Positions 10,636-22,658 of a DNA stretch of 64,000 bases are shown here, in pieces. The position numbers and the translations under genes are program-made. How positions within the stretch are numbered: position 1 is the stretch's first letter; every line of letters starts with the position of its first letter. The notes below the pieces were generated by a model that was given only the letters and a program-made list of their open reading frames with translations, was not told the DNA's origin and did not search any database. The stretch covers positions 436,501-500,500 of the forward strand of contig OZ017801.1 in NCBI GenBank assembly GCA_963969395.1, in the 5' to 3' direction. This DNA is from Pseudoscleropodium purum (Eukaryota; Streptophyta; Bryopsida; Hypnales; Brachytheciaceae).

Positions 10636-12930
10636 ATTTGATTTTAACACATTCAAGTTGTTTATTGCAGCTTTTTAAGTCGTTTACAGATTAGGCAATG
10701 TGAAAGTAGCCCCTAATTAAGGAAAATAAACTTGTTAGGCCATAGAAGTAATGAAACAAGTTATTTACCTGCTTTCACATTACCGGACCTTGTTTAACAA
10801 TCCGATCGTGTTCAACCTTCTTCAATGATGATTGATCAAGGGTCACAAAAGAAAAGTATCATAACTTTGAAGCAGCTCTTAGTAACAAGAAATGACCTTG
10901 TACTTCTTATCCATTGGATGGCTATCACTTCTTAAGTTATAAGGTGCATTGACATTATGATATCACGCCTAGAGGAATTTGTTAGAAGATCGGCAAGGAT
11001 GAGGGTATGACTTTCACCTAGTACCTCAAGGGAAAGCTTTGCAATGGTGGTATTGTTGAATCCTATTGACAAACTCCAAGTAACTTAAGTTGTCATTAGA
11101 TTAGTTCACAAATTCAATATTAATGAACTTGAACAATTGGTCGGCTTTTACAAGTTCAAACAATTTGGTTATGCATATGGTTAAGAACAGAGGATTCAAG
11201 TAGATGAAGGAAATCTTACACATTTCAAGCCAAATATGCAGGCTGCACTAAAGATAAGTATGGATTGTAACCTAGTAGCAGACTTCTTAATAGCAAGTCA
11301 AAAATATTCTTCCACAAAAGGTTTTGATATTGCTAATGCTAATGAATCCTATAATTAATATACTATGAAGACTTTGCCTGCTCTACATCATCTCTAATTC
11401 ACTAGATGCTTAAATTTTGATTACATATGAATGCACAATTTGAAGATATATTTGTTGTCTAAGCTACATTCATCATTGTTAGGTGTGAAGACTACAACAA
11501 TTACATTCTCCTGATTGACTTTGTTTATTTTATTGCTTTGTCCTCTAAAGCATCAAAAAATAAGCTTGGAAAAATATCATCTTCATCCTCTTTGGCCATT
11601 TGGCCAAGTAAGAAGACAATCCCTTTCTTGGATTTGAAATTTTGTTTTTGTCAATTGATTCCATTTTTGCCTTGCATGAACTTTCTTGTGAAATTGCTTG
11701 TGTCTCTATCAATGACTTTGATAGCAAAGAACGCTTGTATACATAGATTCACGTTAGAGATTCTATTATAGATGGACCAAAGTTAATCAACAACCTAAAA
11801 ATTGAAGAGTACTAATTGATAGATAGCCATCATGTCCATTGGGCATGAATGAATATGTTGAGAGTTGGAAGACATAAAGAAATTGTTGTCTCACTCCATA
11901 TCTTCATTATCATTGCTTGAATTTTCATTTGAAACCTCCTCATTTGATGAGACCTTGAAGATTACAATGTTAGTAAATTTGAAATCAATACGAGAAATTC
12001 CTACTATGTTATCAACTAAAAATACAGGTTTAGGGTTGAAAACTCATCCATAAGTAACTTCTAAATCCTCAACCTAAACTTGTGTGTTCTAATGTTTCTT
12101 GTTGCACTTTATAACTAGAAGGCTTATATTGTATTGAGAGCACTCTCATTTTGCACCCCCTTCTTTACACCAATAGGATGTTTTTCTTATGGGGCTTTTT
12201 TTCTATAGTGTGAACATGTGTTGGCTTTAGTTGTTTTTTGCTTGGTTTGTGTTTGCTTGCATCATTATGCAGAGAAGAATTGAAAAAAAAGATTTAAAAA
12301 AAATTAAACTTTTTTCCATAATGACAAATCATGGAGAAATCGCAAACATAATAGTTTCCCACTTTAGTTGACTATGTTCTTAGAAAAAAAATTCTTTTTG
12401 TAATCAAGAAACAAGCACTACCAAAGTAGATAGGGGTTAGTTTATACTACCCTCCATATATGACAATTCTTTGTCATACAACTCTCACTTGGAAAATTGA
12501 TCTATGTACTTTAATTGGAATTGGCTAAACCTAAAGAAACTCTAAACAACGTGCAAAAGTTGAAAATTCAAAGATCTGCTATTATTCTTCCCATAATTCC
12601 CCCCTTTGGAGAATCTCTGTACTAGACTTTCTTGCAAGAGATAACACACATTTCACTCATAAGGGAGCCAAAATGGGTTCCTTGTGAAACGATTTCAATT
12701 CTAGCTTTCTGTTCTTGAGAACTAGGGCAAGCTAGTGCTGTGCTAAGTGTTTTTGTACCGTTTACCACTCTCCTTTGCTTTGTTAGGGCATGTCTTTCAA
12801 TGTTCATATTGTACTAGTATTGAACAATTATAGAAAACATACTGATGCAAGGATGTAGCACACTGTTTGGTGGATTTCCCTCACTATTTTCTACCTTTCA
12901 GAAACATTTGCCACATTGATTAATTAATTG
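10636..12930. other. Intergenic AT-rich DNA, no gene recognised
   Basis: No frame has convincing coding features. A short stretch near 11040 could be read as KALQWW, a word seen in Ty3 Gag proteins, but it is surrounded by stops. Some low-grade open frames on both strands at 11540-12050 are mirror images of each other. Nothing firm is seen. Confidence 0.5.
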
Positions 12931-12934
12931 AGTT

Positions 12935-13256
12935 TTGCAGAACAGTGCAGAAAGTAAAGGAGGCGGTCATGTCAATCCGCATTTTGGCTTACATATTAGA
13001 TGTTAGGTATTATCAGCAGTATGAAAAGACATCCTCAGCTTGGTGGGGTTGGCATTTCAAAGGCAAGTCCATGAGGTTTTTTAGTTTTGATTAAAATCAT
13101 TGTTCATAGTTCTATCTCCTCATAAAATGATGCACATATATGCATTTTTTATATCTTCTAGGCGAAACAAGTGTTGCCTCATGATGTGCTTACCAAGTAT
13201 AACCAACATCAAGCTGAGGATGCAGTTATATAGGCAAAAATTACAAGATTGGTAAG
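12935..13256 (+). pseudogene. Two exon-like blocks of an unrecognised, decayed gene
   Basis: Block 1 (about 12935-13062), after TTTTGCAG, reads GGHVNPHFGLHIRC then two in-frame stops among KDILSLVGLAFQRQVHE. Block 2 (about 13163-13251), after TTCTAG and before a GTAAGT donor, reads AKQVLPHDVLTKYNQHQAED followed by one stop. The splice signals and protein-like composition suggest former exons. The stops suggest a pseudogene. I do not recognise the family. Confidence 0.4.
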
Positions 13257-13799
13257 TCTGAGTTCTCTTGCAAAAATTTTCCTTTTTTGCTTATTATCAT
13301 TGTCCTAAACAGTACACATCTTCAATGTCCATTGTTGGGGTTTTTTCTATTGTGAAAGCTGCTATTAACTGTTGTTAATGATTATGTAGAGGTGTATTGT
13401 CCATTTTGCAATACGCCCTAAGAAATGTGTTGATATTTTTGTTCAAATTTTCCCTATTAGTCTCTAACTGCATGGCTAGCTTGGCCAAATTCATGTTTTT
13501 TCAATTAGGATTGATACTAAACAGAATTAGGATTGATACTAAACAGTGCACATTAGGCTGCCCAATAGGCATCTTGTGTTGAATGCAAAGAGCCAAGTCA
13601 CGATTTGAAAAGGTTGAAGATGTATGACATTGAACAATGTCTTCAAAGTTTCCCAACTTGTTGCAAAACTTATAATTGGCTGGATATGTTTAGAAATACT
13701 TGACCTCTGGACTTTGTGAGATTGCTTGAACTACTGTATCAGGCTCACATTCCACTAGGCCAGTATATGGATGTTTTTTACTTCCTTGAGATCTAGGTC

Positions 13800-16700
13800 T
13801 GTCGCAACACAGGGCAGGTCAATTCCCCATTATACTCACAAAAATCGCTCTAGAGTATAACTAAGTGACTCTAAAGATCGAACCCACGAGATCCTGTGAA
13901 GTATCTAGCTCTATTAAGCAGTTAAGCTCAGTCAGTATGCCAATCTTACTTTCCGGTCCTAGATCTAGAACCAGAAATACCAACACACCGGATAACTATA
14001 GAATGGATTTCCCTTCTTCCGGTCCTACTAACTATCCGGTCCATACAAATACCCAAATCCCAGGATCTCACAACTTCCGATCCTAGAAATCCGTCCTGAC
14101 CAATCCGGTCCGGATGGTCATCATGTATTCGTAATCCTATCCGGTTTAGTTTTGCCTCTGTTTCACCATCAGAGGGGTCGTCGCTTACATTTGAGAGTGG
14201 TAGGCCCACCACTCCTTCCATCACTTATAGTGGCTGAAGACCCACTGTCCTACTCCCAAAACTCCTAAGCTAATCCGGATCCGGTTTGGTCCTTCACAAC
14301 AACCCAGATAGCAATCCGGGTCGTAGGTCACACAAAGACCCCACACTCGACCCTCTCGTACTACAACGACCTTGATGCTACTTCCGATCCGTGCGAAGAC
14401 AGGTGGTTACAAGTGCACCCGTCCGTTCCAACATCAACTAAAGTTCTTCCGTTACCCATACGGGTGGTGAGACCTCACAGGAGATCGGACACTCAACCGG
14501 ATTTCCCACCCGGGAGTTCTAGCGCAGCTAAGGAATCCCTCCCTACCCGCCTAGCCTAACAACGGCTTTCTCACCCGGAATCTCAAACTCTAGACGTGCT
14601 GAGGAACTAAGTTCACTCCCAACTCTTCGGTACCTACTCACATGCACCTTGGATCGGAAAATAAACACCAAGGGGAGAAATCACTTGCAAACCAACTCGT
14701 ACTATCCTAACTCCACATCATACAATCCTGTCGCGCTGGAGAGAGACACACAATGAAGAGAATAGAAAAGTACAAGAAGTTTGCAAAATGAACAACTCCC
14801 AATTCCCATCGCGGGAACCGATTTCTATACAAAGGGTAAAAACCCTAAAAGCACAAAAAGGAGCGGAAAACCCGTCGGGGTCCGCCGCCACCCTAATCTA
14901 ACTTCCGGTCTAACCTAATACTGTTGAGTCGGATCCGCTCCTACTCCTAACTGAAATTAAAATCCTATCTACCCTACAACTCTGGATCCTATTGTCGGGC
15001 TTCCGATCTCCGGGACTAGTTCCTCGAAGACTTCACTCAAGTTCCGGATCCGTTCCCCCTTCGCAGGATTCGATCCGGGTGGAGACTCCAGGTCGATGGT
15101 GATATCCGGTCTCGTGCCCGAAGTCCCAGTCCGTGCAGACTTCTTGGACTCAGGAGTCCAATCCTTCCTATCCTTCGCAATAGTCACGTCCGGAAAGAGA
15201 TCCGGTAGCGAGATGTCCGAAAGATGAATCCCTTTGTCGCACGTTGCTCCAGTCAGCTTCCGGCTGCTCTCCTCGATCCGGTCCGCAGCCTTCCGCCCCT
15301 CCACCATTGCCGTCTCCACCTACTCAGCGAAGTCCGCGAGAATCCGGACCATCCGGGAATCGGATAGTTTCTTCTCTTCGTGGATCTTCTCGTCGAAGAG
15401 CTTCGCTTTGGCGGTGGCCGTTCCGGTCTCTCCCAGGACCGCCTTGATCTACTCAGCTATCTTCCGAGTCTCCTCCGCCATCTCCCGGGCGGCCGTCACG
15501 TCTTCCTGATAGGCAAAAAGAGTTGCCTTCAGTTTATCCAACTCCTCCTGCAACCGACGGATCTCTGCTTCCTGTTTCTAGGTCTCTTCCGGATTGGTGA
15601 TGCACTCCGCCACCTGTTCTGCCAACTTGCTGTCCGTTGGCGCACCTACCAACTTTCCGATCACCGCAAGCGTCCTGTGCTTGACCTCCCAATCCGCCCT
15701 GATGTTGCAAAGGACGTTGATAAGACCGTTGAACGGATCTTGCATTTCCGGGTCTCCCCTGGAAACGGTCTTCTCGGCTTCCGGTTTCTCTTCCGGGGCC
15801 GGTCTGTCTTGACCGGGAGGCGTCCCGCGCTTGTGTGGAGGCGTCAACTTCTGTCGCTTGATGGGCGGCATCGGCTCCTCCTCTTCCTCGCTCGACTCCC
15901 GTTCTGACCCGGAATTGGATTCGGCCTCGTCATCCGTTTCCGACTCCCCATACTTCAGGAGGACTTCCTGAGTCTTCCACACCTTCTCCTCCGTGTCGGT
16001 GAGGACTTGGTGTTCTCGATAGAGGTGGAAGAGGTAAGGGCACACTGGAGTGGCCCTTTTCTTCCCAACCCTACTAACAAGCTGGGCCACGAGATCGGAA
16101 ATGATCCGTGCCCAATCCACTTTCCGGGTACCACTGAGGGCACCGAAAATGGTGTTGCCGAGGGTGATCGTCACCCTGGTCAGCTTTTCCGGGTGAAGAA
16201 CCGGAACCAGAAATTGCAGGAGCCGACGGTGTCGGTCATCCACGCAATCCTCGACCGCGTATCCGTCCTTCGAGTTGATAGCCCCCTAGAACTTCCCTCG
16301 GACAAACTCATCCTTCCGGTTCGCCATCCCTAAACTTCCTGCCCGGAAACCGTAAACTGCTCTCCACATTCCCTCGTTCCAGCGGACGGGAGTTCCTCTC
16401 ACGGTGTTGTCAAACTGGTTGGACAGCTTTCCGAGGAGCTCCTTGACCATTCTCTCCTCCCTAAAACCCCAGGGTTTCTCGGCAAACCCTAGGCAACCCA
16501 TGGATTTGAGATCCTCCATGAGTTGAGACTTTTCCGGCTCTATGGAGGGAATAACCGGAATGACTTTCCGGAGTTTCACCTCGCCTCCAGAGGGACTCAC
16601 TGGTCTTGACCTACGTAGCGGCGGCATTCCCACTGCAATCTATCGCACTCTCTCCTAGCCGCATGTCCCGTTCCTCACGTTCTCTCTCTGATCTCAACCG

Positions 16701-17064
16701 GAATCAAAACAAACAGAACACAAACGCACAAACGCCAAAAACTCAACCGCGCATGCTCAAGGTCGAGTTTCTAAAAGGGGGTGCAACAGTGAAAGCTCCT
16801 CCTTTTATAGTCCCTGGACCCTTTCCGGTTTGTCATCATGAATCCGGTTTACCATCATAATCCGGTCCTAGACCTAATCCGTGTTGCATTCCGTTTCCGT
16901 CGTTAGTTACTCCTGACTGGATTAGATCCAAGACGCCCACTACTTCACGTTCCGTGCTAATTTTGAGTTTTCCTTCTCCACCTTATCGGATCCGGTTCCC
17001 TAATGGCTAGTTTCCGTTCCTATTTTGGTGTATACTAAGAAAATCAAAATTTTAAGCTGCGACA
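13800..17064 (-). mobile_element. Family A element E3 (3265 bp, decayed ORF)
   Basis: A full-length copy with ends TGTCGCAACACAGGG (one change in the 9-bp repeat) and AAGCTGCGACA. AGGTC is duplicated perfectly at 13795-13799 and 17065-17069. It has the MPPLRRSRP subgroup N-terminus and the variant TATAGAAATCGG instead of TATATAAATCGG in the second promoter-like motif. It interrupts an exon-like block. Confidence 0.92.
14969..16627 (-). pseudogene. Family A element ORF in E3, broken by in-frame stops
   Basis: The frame is colinear with the intact ORF of E2 from ATG (16627) to the terminal stop (14969) with no frameshift, but it holds at least four nonsense codons. These lie after RGKF, after NPEET, in AE*IKAV, and in AE*VETAM. 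The last two are CAG to TAG and the second is CGG to TAG, so transitions dominate. All other regions (acidic tract, KRQK stretch, coiled coil) remain. It is a dead copy. Confidence 0.85.
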
Positions 17065-17311
17065 AGGTCCCTTGCATTTTATGACAACATTCGCTTTTTA
17101 CAAGTATGAGAGATGCCTCAGATCTCTTCTTGAAGCTGCTGATCAAATTGCCTTGTCTTTGTTAGAATTTAAATCTGCTCTCTGTTTATACCTTCATACT
17201 GCCACAGCCACGCACCATAGTCCGCAAAGTGACAGAATCCTTCAAGATGAACTGAGCTTTCTGCACTTGATAGTACATCACACTTTCTATACAACCTTGA
17301 TCTTGGTAATG

Positions 17312-17671
17312 AAATTCTGTGATTTGCTATTTCTATCTACCTCTCTCTCTCATACATGCACATTACTTCCATACTTAGAGTGTGGTCAAAGGACCTCAGT
17401 TTCTCAAAAGCTGGTTTGACCTAGTTGACCTTTCTCTTGCACATTCTCAATCAAAATCATACTGCATCGATTATTTTATTGATGGGTGCACTTCAGATAA
17501 GAATCAAGATGCCCAGCAATCCATATCCCAGATTTTAAACCATGGATCAGTACAACTTAACCCCTCACCGCCCAAGAGGACGTTTTTGGCCCCGATTCCT
17601 GTCTTACTTGACAACCGCGGGGCAGTGAGGGGTTAACCGGATAACAAACAAAGTTCCTCACCTCAATGTAC
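17312..17671 (+). other. Spacer between E3 and E4 with an 80-bp inverted-repeat element
   Basis: A very short palindromic-ended unit at 17557-17636 starts TTAACCCCTCACCGCCC and ends GGGCAGTGAGGGGTTAA, giving 17-bp inverted ends with one mismatch around a 46-bp core. TTAA or TAA at both ends could be the target duplication (piggyBac- or Harbinger-like miniature element). The last bases (17662-17671) belong, on the minus strand, to a POLD1-like exon end with a GTGAGG donor. The rest shows nothing recognisable. Confidence 0.5.
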
Positions 17672-19354
17672 TGTCGCAGCACAGGGCAGGTCAATTCCCC
17701 ATTATACTCACAAAAATCGCTCTAGAGTATAACTAAGTGACTCTAAAGATCGAACCCACGAGATCCTGTGAAGTATCTAGCTCTATTAAGCAGTTAAGCT
17801 CAGTCAGTATGCCAATCTTACTTTCCGGTCCTAGATCTAGAACCAGAAATACCAACACATCGGATAACTACAGACCGGGTTACTCCTTCTTCCGGTCCTA
17901 CTAACTATCCGGTCCGTACAAATACCCAAATCCCAGGATCTCACAATTTCTGATCCTGGAAATCCGTCCTGACCAATCCGGTCCGGATGGTCATCCTGTA
18001 CCCGTAATCCTATCCGGTTTGGTTTTGCCTCTGTTTCACCATCAGAGGGGTCGTCGCTTACATTTGAGAGTGGTAGGCCCACCACTCCTTCCGTGACTTA
18101 TAGTGGCTGAAGACCCACTGTCCTACTTCCTAAACTCCTAAGCTAATCCGGATCCGGTTTGGTCCTTCACAACAACCTAGATAGCAATCCGGGTCGTAGG
18201 TCACACAAAGACCCCACACTCGACCCTCTCGTACTACAACGACCTTGATGCTACTTCCGATCCGTGCGAAGACAGGTGGTTACAAGTGCACCCGTCCGTT
18301 CCAACATCAACTAAAGTTCTTCCGTTACCCATACGGGTGGTGAGACCTCACAGGAGATCGGACACTCGACCGGATTTCCCACCCGGGAGTTCTAGCGCAG
18401 CTAAGGAATCCCTCCCTACCCGCCTAGCCTAACAACGGCTTTCTCACCCGGAATCTCAAACTCTAGACGTGCTGAGGAACTAAGTTCACTCCCAACTCTT
18501 CGGTACCTACTCACATGCACCTTGAATCGGAAAATAAACACCAAGGGGAGAATTCACTTGCCAACCAACTCGTACTATCCTAACTCCACATCATACAATC
18601 CTGTCGCGCTGGAGAGAGATACACAACGAAGAGAATGGAAAGGTACAAGAAGTTTGCAAAATGAAAAACTCCCAATTCCCATCGCAGGAACCGATTTCTA
18701 TACAAAGGGTCAAAACCCTAAAAGCACAAAAAGGAGCGGAAAACCCGTCGGGGTTCGCCGCCACCCTAATCTAACTTCCGGTCTAACCTAATACTGTTGA
18801 GCCGGATCCGGATCCGAATCCGCTCCTACTCCTAACTGAAATTAAAATCCTATCTACCCTACAACTCTAGATCCTATCGTCGGGCTTCCGGTCTCCGGGA
18901 CTAGCTCCTCGAAGACTTCACTCAAATTCCGGACCCGTTCCCCCTCCGCAGGATTCGGTCCGGGTGGAGACTCCAGGTCGATGGTAATATCCGGTCTCGT
19001 GCCCGGAGTCCCAGTCCGTGCAGACTTCTTGGACTCAGGAGTCCAATCCTTCCTGTCCTTCGCCATAGTTGCATCCGGAAAGAGGTCCGGTAGAGAGATG
19101 TCCGAAAGGTGAATACCTTTGTCGCACGTCGCTCCCGTCAGCTTCCAGCTGCTCTCCTCGATCCGGTCCGCTGCCTTCCGCCCCTCCACCATTGCCGTCT
19201 CCACCTGCTCGGCGAAGTCCGCGAGAATCCGGACCATCCGGGAACCGGATAGTTTCTTCTCTTCGTGGATCTTCTCGTCGAAGAGCTTCGCCTTGGCCGC
19301 TGCCGTTCCGGTCTCTCCCAGGACCGCCTTGATCTGCTCGGCCACCTTCCGAGT

Positions 19355-22300
19355 TGTCGCAGCACAGGGCAGGTCAATTCCCCATTATACTCACAAAAAT
19401 CGCTCTAGAGTATAACTAAGTGACTCTAAAGATCGAACCCACGAGATCCTGTGAAGTATCTAGCTCTATTAAGCAGTTAAGCTCAGTCAGTATGCCAATC
19501 TTACTTTCCGGTCCTAGATCTAGAACCAGAAATACTACCACACCGGGTAACTACAGACCGGATTACTCCTTCTTCCGGTTCTACTAACTATCCGGTCCGT
19601 ACAAATACCCAAATCCCAGGATCTCACAACTTCCGATCCTGGAAATCCGTCCTGACCAATCCGGTCGGGATGGTCATCCTCTACTCGTAATCCTATCCGG
19701 TTTGGTTTTGCCTCTGTTTCACCATCAGAGGGGTCGCCGCTTAATTTTGAGAGTGGTAGGCCCACCACTCCTTCCGTGACTTATAGTGGCTGAAGACCCA
19801 CTGTCCTACCTTCTAGACTCCTAAGCTAATCCGGATCCGGTTTGGTCCTTCACAACAACCCAGATAGCAATCCGGGTCGTAGGTCACACAAAGACCCCAC
19901 ACTCGACCCTCTCGTACTACAACGACCTTGATGCTACTTCCGATCCGTGCGAAGACAGGTGGTTACAAGTGCACCCGTCCGTTCCAACATCAACTAAAGT
20001 TCTTCCGTTACCCATACAGGTGGTGAGACCTCACAGGAGATCGGACACTCGACCGGATTTCCCACCCGGGAGTTCTAGCGCAGCTAAGGAATCCCTCCCT
20101 ACCCGCCTAGCCTAACAACGGCTTTCTCACCCGGAATCTCAAACTCTAGACGTGCTGAGGAACTAAGTTCACTCCCAACTCTTCGGTACCTACTCACATG
20201 CACCTTGGATCGGAAAATAAACACCAAGGGGAGAAATCACTTGCAAACCGACTCGTACTATCCTAACTCCACATCATACAATCCTGTCGCGCTGGAGAGA
20301 GATACACAACGAAGAGAATAGAAAGGTACAAGAAGTTTGCAAAATGAAAAACTCCCAATTCCCATCGCAGGAACCGATTTATATACAAAGGGTCAAAACC
20401 CTAAAAGCACAAAAAAGAGCGGAAAACCCGTGGGGGTCCGCCGCCACCTAAATCTAACTTCCGGTCTAACCTAATACTGTTGAGCCGGATCCGGATCCGG
20501 ATCCGCTCCTACTCCTAACTGAAATTAAAATCCTATCTACCCTACAACTCTAGATCCTATCGTCGGGCTTCCGACCTCCGGGACTAGCTCCTCGAAGACT
20601 TCGCTCAAATTCCGGACCCGTTCCCCCTCCGCAGGATTCGGTCCGGGTGGAGACTCCAGGTCGATGGTAATATCCGGTCTCGAGCCCGGAGTCCCAGTCC
20701 GTGCAGACTTCTTGGACTCAGGAGTCCAATCCTTCCTGTCCTTTGCCATAGTTGCATCCGGAAAGAGGTCCGGTAGAGAGATGTCCGAAAGGTGAATACC
20801 TTTGTCGCACGTCGCTCCCGTCAGCTTCCAGCTGCTCTCCTCGATCCGGTCCGCTGCCTTCCGCCCCTCCACCATTGCCGTCTCCACCTGCTCGGCGAAG
20901 TCCGCGAGAATCCGGACCATCCGGGAACCGGATAGTTTCTTCTCTTCGTGGATCTTCTCGTCGAAGAGCTTCGCCTTGGCCGCTGCCGTTCCGGTCTCTC
21001 CCAGGACCGTCTTGATCTGCTCGGCCACCTTCCGAGTCTCCTCCGCCATCTCCCGAGCGGCCGTCACGTCTTCCTGATAGGCAAAAAGTGTTGCCTTCAG
21101 TTTATCTACCTCCTCCTGCAACCGGCGGATCTCGGCTTCCTGCTTCCGGGTCTCTTCCGGATTCGTGATGCATTGCGCCACTTGTTCCGCCAAGTTGCTG
21201 TCCGGTGCAGCACCCACCAACTTGCCGATTGCCGCAAGCGTCCTGTGCTTCACCTCCCAATCCGCCCTGATGTTGCAGAGGACGTTGATCAGACCGTTGA
21301 ACGGATCTTGCATATCCGGATCTCCCCCGGAATTGGTCTTCTCGGCTTCCGGTTTCTCCTCCGGGGCCGGTTTGTCTTGACCGGGAGGCGTCCCGCGCTT
21401 GTGTGGAGGCGTCAGCTTCTGTCGCTTGATCGGCGGCATCGGCTCCTCCTCTTCCTCGCTGGACTCCCGGTCTGACTCGGAATCGGATTCCGCTTCGTCA
21501 TCCGTCTCCGACTCCCCATACTTTAGGAGCACTTCCTGCGTCTTCCACGCCTTCTCCTCTATGTTGGTGAGGACTTGGTTCTCCCGATAGAGGTGGAAGA
21601 GGTAAGGGCACACTGGAGTGGCCCTTTTCTTCCCAACCCTACTAACAAGCTGGGCCACGAGATCGGAAATGATCCGTGCCCAATCCACTTTCCGGGTACC
21701 ACTGAGGGCACCGAAAATGGTGTTGCCGAGGGTGATCGTCACCCTGGTCGGCTTTTCCGGGTGAAGAACCGGAACCAGGAATTGCAGGAGCCGACGGTGT
21801 CGGTCATCCACGCAATCCTCGACCGCGTATCCGTCCTTCGGGTTGACGGCTCCCTTGAACTTCCCTCGGACAAACTCATCCTTCCGGCTCGCCATTCCCA
21901 AACCTCCTGCCCGGAAACCGTAAACCGCTCTCCACATCCCCTCGTTCCAGCTGACGGGAGCTCCCCTCACGGTGTTGTCAAACTGGTTGGACAACTTTCC
22001 GAGGAGCTCCTTGACCATTCTCTCCTCCCTAAAACCCCAAGGTTTCTCGGCAAACCCTACGCAACCCATGGATTTGAGATCCTCCATGAGTTCAGCCTTT
22101 TCCGGCTCTGTGGAGGGAATAACCGGAATGACTTTCCGGAGCTTCACCTCGCCTCCAGAGGGACTCGCTTGCCTCGACCTACGTAGCTGAGGCATTCCCA
22201 CTCACATCTACCTCACTCTCTCCTAGCCGCACGTCCCGTTCCTCACTTCCTCTCTCCGATCTCAACCGGAAGTAGAACAGACAAAACACAAACGCTCAGA

Positions 22301-22658
22301 CGCACAAGCGACAAAAAGTCAACCGCGCACGCTCAAGGTCGAGTTTCTAAAAGGGGGTGCAATAGTGAAAGCTCCTCCTTTTATAGTCCCTGGACCCTTT
22401 CCGGTTTGTCATCATGAATCCGGTTTACCATCATAATCCGGTTCATCATCATCATCCGTTCCTAGACCTAATCCGGGTTACATTCCGTTTCCGTCGTTAG
22501 TTACTCCTGACCGGATTAGATCCAAGAAGCCCACTACTTCACGTTCCGTGCTAATTCTGAGTTTTCCTTTCCCACCTAATCGGATCCGGTTAGCTAATGA
22601 CTAGTTTCCGTTCCTATTTGGGTGTATACTAAGAAAATCAAAATTCTAAGCTGCGACA
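19355..22658 (-). mobile_element. Family A element E5 (full length, 3304 bp, inside E4)
   Basis: Perfect 9-bp ends TGTCGCAGC/GCTGCGACA and a perfect 5-bp duplication CGAGT (19350-19354 and 22659-22663), which lies in the coding sequence of E4. The ORF is intact. TATATAAATCGG is present in the second promoter-like motif. This is the clearest proof of target-site duplication, because the empty site is known from the sister copies. Confidence 0.95.
20537..22195 (-). CDS. Family A element protein, intact 552-codon ORF (E5)
   Basis: The ATG is at 22193-22195 and the stop at 20537-20539. It differs from the E2 protein at only a few residues (EKAEL for EKSQL near 35, CVDD for CLDD near 131, GSRP for GTRP near 507), so the copies are young or homogenised. 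It has the same order: conserved globular region, acidic tract, KRQK-type basic stretch, coiled coil and Pro/Asp-rich tail. A TATA box lies upstream on the minus strand (TATAAAAGGAGG around 22378). Function unknown. Confidence 0.8.
   Translation of the reverse strand: MPQLRRSRQASPSGGEVKLRKVIPVIPSTEPEKAELMEDLKSMGCVGFAEKPWGFREERMVKELLGKLSNQFDNTVRGAPVSWNEGMWRAVYGFRAGGLGMASRKDEFVRGKFKGAVNPKDGYAVEDCVDDRHRRLLQFLVPVLHPEKPTRVTITLGNTIFGALSGTRKVDWARIISDLVAQLVSRVGKKRATPVCPYLFHLYRENQVLTNIEEKAWKTQEVLLKYGESETDDEAESDSESDRESSEEEEEPMPPIKRQKLTPPHKRGTPPGQDKPAPEEKPEAEKTNSGGDPDMQDPFNGLINVLCNIRADWEVKHRTLAAIGKLVGAAPDSNLAEQVAQCITNPEETRKQEAEIRRLQEEVDKLKATLFAYQEDVTAAREMAEETRKVAEQIKTVLGETGTAAAKAKLFDEKIHEEKKLSGSRMVRILADFAEQVETAMVEGRKAADRIEESSWKLTGATCDKGIHLSDISLPDLFPDATMAKDRKDWTPESKKSARTGTPGSRPDITIDLESPPGPNPAEGERVRNLSEVFEELVPEVGSPTIGSRVVG

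Larger units (their letters stand above)
13580..17311 (+). pseudogene. Exon-like coding block split by element E3
   Basis: The left part (about 13580-13799) reads LKRLKMYDIEQCLQSFPTCC, one TGA, then LDFVRLLELLYQAHIPLGQY. The right part (17065-17311) continues in a shifted frame with FAFYKYERCLRSLLEAADQI and ends before GTAATG. Between them lies E3, with AGGTC on each side. The protein is Leu-rich and helical and looks like part of a large helical-repeat protein, but I cannot name it. It may belong with the exon-like blocks at 12935-13256. An in-frame TGA, a TAG next to the insertion and the frame change indicate a pseudogene. Confidence 0.45.

Noticed and set aside
11030..11060. Possible Ty3 Gag remnant (KALQWW) on the plus strand
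   Set aside because: Only one short word matches, with stops on both sides and no zinc knuckle or other Gag block nearby.
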